Positions 5,851 through 6,634 of a stretch of 6,634 nt of DNA are shown in pieces. The stretch comes from an uncultured Victivallales bacterium (GTDB lineage Bacteria; Verrucomicrobiota; Lentisphaeria; Oligosphaerales; JAFGRS01), in contig CAILKC010000387.1 in NCBI GenBank assembly GCA_903834675.1, positions 1 through 6,634 on the forward strand, given 5' to 3'. A program made the position numbers and the translations under genes. The stretch's first letter is position 1. Each line of letters begins with the position of its first letter. The notes under the pieces were generated by a model. The model did no database searches. It was not told where the DNA came from and was given only the letters and a program-made list of their open reading frames with translations.

Positions 5851-6283
5851 TAAGTATACAGGTACACAGGAAGCCTCTCGCGTAGGCGTGCATGCACGTG
5901 CGCGAGGGACGGGAGCCCGCCCCAATGTTGCTGACCTCCTCGCCCGTGGCAGTGCCGCGTTCCGCCGGCTCAACGCTGGTGGTGACCTGCCCCGGCCTGC
6001 GGCTGCCAACCTGGAACCGCATTCTGTCCATGTCGCTCCGGGAGCGCCTGGCCGAAAAGCGGCGGGTCCGCGAGTACGTCTCACGGTGCGCTCGTATCGC
6101 GCTCGACTCTGCGACCCGGACGGAATCAGTGTGAAGGCGGCTATCGACGGGCTGGTTCAGGCCGGGGTGATACCGGACGACAACGCCGAGGTGGTAAAGG
6201 GCCTGACCATCGAGCAGGTGAAGGTACGGCGCGGCGAGGAACGGACGGTCATCGAGGTCCAGCAACTGGGAGAACGGGTATGA
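5837..6283 (+). CDS. RusA-like Holliday junction resolvase (C-terminal half recognisable; N-terminus uncertain)
   Basis: RusA-type nucleases cut four-way junctions during phage replication and packaging. The second half of this 148-residue frame fits the family: RVRLTVRSYRARL (79-91) as the strand before the active site, DPDG (93-96), KAAIDGLVQAGVIPDDN (100-116) with acidic residues D104, D114 and D115, and ending QVKVRRGEERTVIEV (127-141). The usual DPDN/DxDN motif has glycine at the fourth position here. Residues 1-~72 are low in family content; instead a RusA-like N-terminus (LVVTCPGLRLPTWNRIL) is in another frame at 5925-6134. The ATG at 5837 has AGAAGGG (5823-5829) and overlaps the preceding gene's end. 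A -1 shift at GAAAAG (6054-6059) would join the halves, although the helical middle would be shorter than usual. Whether the locus is active is unclear. Confidence 0.6.
   Translation: MVKSSKYTGTQEASRVGVHARARGTGARPNVADLLARGSAAFRRLNAGGDLPRPAAANLEPHSVHVAPGAPGRKAAGPRVRLTVRSYRARLCDPDGISVKAAIDGLVQAGVIPDDNAEVVKGLTIEQVKVRRGEERTVIEVQQLGERV
5925..6134 (+). CDS. RusA-like N-terminal fragment in a second frame
   Basis: A 69-residue frame starting MLLTSSPVAVPRSAGSTLVV. Its middle, TLVVTCPGLRLPTWNRILSM, resembles the first strand and conserved asparagine loop of RusA-family proteins (LPLPPSxN), followed by a charged helix SLRERLAEKRRVREYVSRCARIAL that fits the family's first helix. It stops at 6132-6134, while the catalytic half continues in the overlapping frame. 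Purine-rich GAGGGACGGGAG (5904-5915) could serve as a ribosome binding site about 9 bases upstream of the ATG at 5925. It may be the true 5' part of the resolvase gene separated by a frameshift or small deletion, or a separate overlapping gene. Confidence 0.4.
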   Translation: MLLTSSPVAVPRSAGSTLVVTCPGLRLPTWNRILSMSLRERLAEKRRVREYVSRCARIALDSATRTESV

Positions 6284-6528
6284 CGACGGAAAAGACCCAA
6301 CTACCACCCGTCGCCTGCCTGCCGCTGGTGCTCGGAGACGGCACTACCCACTGGTATGCCTGTCCGCACTGCCGGGGGCAGCTGGACCTGTGCCGCCCGA
6401 CGCTCGCACCGCACCACATTGAAAAGCTGAGAGAACTGTCCGAGTGCTATGGAGACTACAGGCTTGGCCCGACATCCAGAGAAGCCATTCGCGCCGCCCT
6501 GGCCGCGCTTGGCGAGGGGGGCAAGTAG
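6280..6528 (+). CDS. Small cysteine-containing phage protein, unknown function
   Basis: An 82-residue protein that I do not recognise. HWYACPHCRGQLDLC provides C28, C31 and C38, with C56 further on and H24 nearby, so it could bind a zinc ion. The C-terminal half is predicted helical (IEKLRELSECYGDY, then REAIRAALAALGEGG). The ATG overlaps the resolvase stop by four bases (ATGA) and GGGAG is at 6268-6272, indicating translational coupling. Confidence 0.7.
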   Translation: MTTEKTQLPPVACLPLVLGDGTTHWYACPHCRGQLDLCRPTLAPHHIEKLRELSECYGDYRLGPTSREAIRAALAALGEGGK

Positions 6529-6531
6529 ACC

Positions 6532-6634
6532 ATGGAAGCAATCACCACCTGGCCGCAGGCGGTCGCCGTCGCGAGTGTCGCCTTCGCGGCGGCAACGGTT
6601 ATCTGTGTGTTCTTCTGGTCGCTAACACGGGGGG
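6532..6634 (+). CDS. Small single-span membrane protein, partial at window end
   Basis: The frame starts at ATG 6532 after a G-rich ribosome binding site (GAGGGGGGC, 6514-6522), three bases past the previous stop, and runs off the window after 34 codons. The product starts MEAITTWPQAVAVASVAFAA; residues ~9-30 are a hydrophobic segment (ending VICVFFW) followed by Arg, typical of a single transmembrane helix with its N-terminus outside. Small membrane proteins at this position are common in phages, but there is not enough sequence to call a holin or any other function. Confidence 0.6.
   Translation, partial: MEAITTWPQAVAVASVAFAAATVICVFFWSLTRG

Noticed and set aside
1..6634. CRISPR array or insertion sequence
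   Set aside because: No regularly spaced direct repeats of CRISPR length were seen, and no transposase or terminal inverted repeats were recognised; the repeat cluster at 5716-5801 is palindromic, short and lies within a coding frame.

Overview
The window joins two kinds of DNA in a high-G+C bacterial genome. The left part (about 1-1642) looks like host chromosome: a stand-alone pyridine-nucleotide/FAD oxidoreductase gene, then a promoter and a complete tRNA-Gln (anticodon TTG, CCA encoded in the gene). The right part (from the 3' end of the tRNA to the end of the window) reads as the early/replication module of a prophage or related integrative element. No gene here fixes the phylum. All calls come from reading the sequence and recalled family patterns; no search was run.

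Left junction: a leftward frame ends inside the T arm of the tRNA, and its last ~86 codons resemble the C-terminal tail of a large serine recombinase. An integrase gene pointing into a tRNA 3' end is the expected layout at the edge of an element integrated in that tRNA. Upstream of about 1888-1900 the recombinase similarity stops. From about 1896 a rightward frame starts in the middle of what looks like a ParB-like/HTH phage protein. Both divergent genes therefore seem to have lost their 5' ends at the same place, which suggests one deletion that also removed whatever control region lay between them. A 21-bp inverted repeat lies just to the right.

Replication module (about 1911-6634, all rightward, tightly packed or overlapping): truncated HTH/zinc-knuckle protein, SF2 DEAD/DEAH-type helicase, zinc-finger/TOPRIM primase-like protein, a small unknown protein, a replication-initiator-like protein, a RusA-like Holliday junction resolvase, a small cysteine-containing protein, and the start of a small single-span membrane protein. 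Together they would supply primer synthesis, helicase activity, origin recognition and resolution of recombination intermediates.

Two details stand out. The 3' part of the initiator-like gene holds a cluster of palindromic GAAACGCGTTTC-type repeats followed by a purine-rich stretch, the same layout as the lambda origin inside gene O. The RusA-like similarity is split between two frames that could be joined by a single -1 shift at GAAAAG (6054-6059); this may be a frameshift mutation, a sequencing error or recoding.
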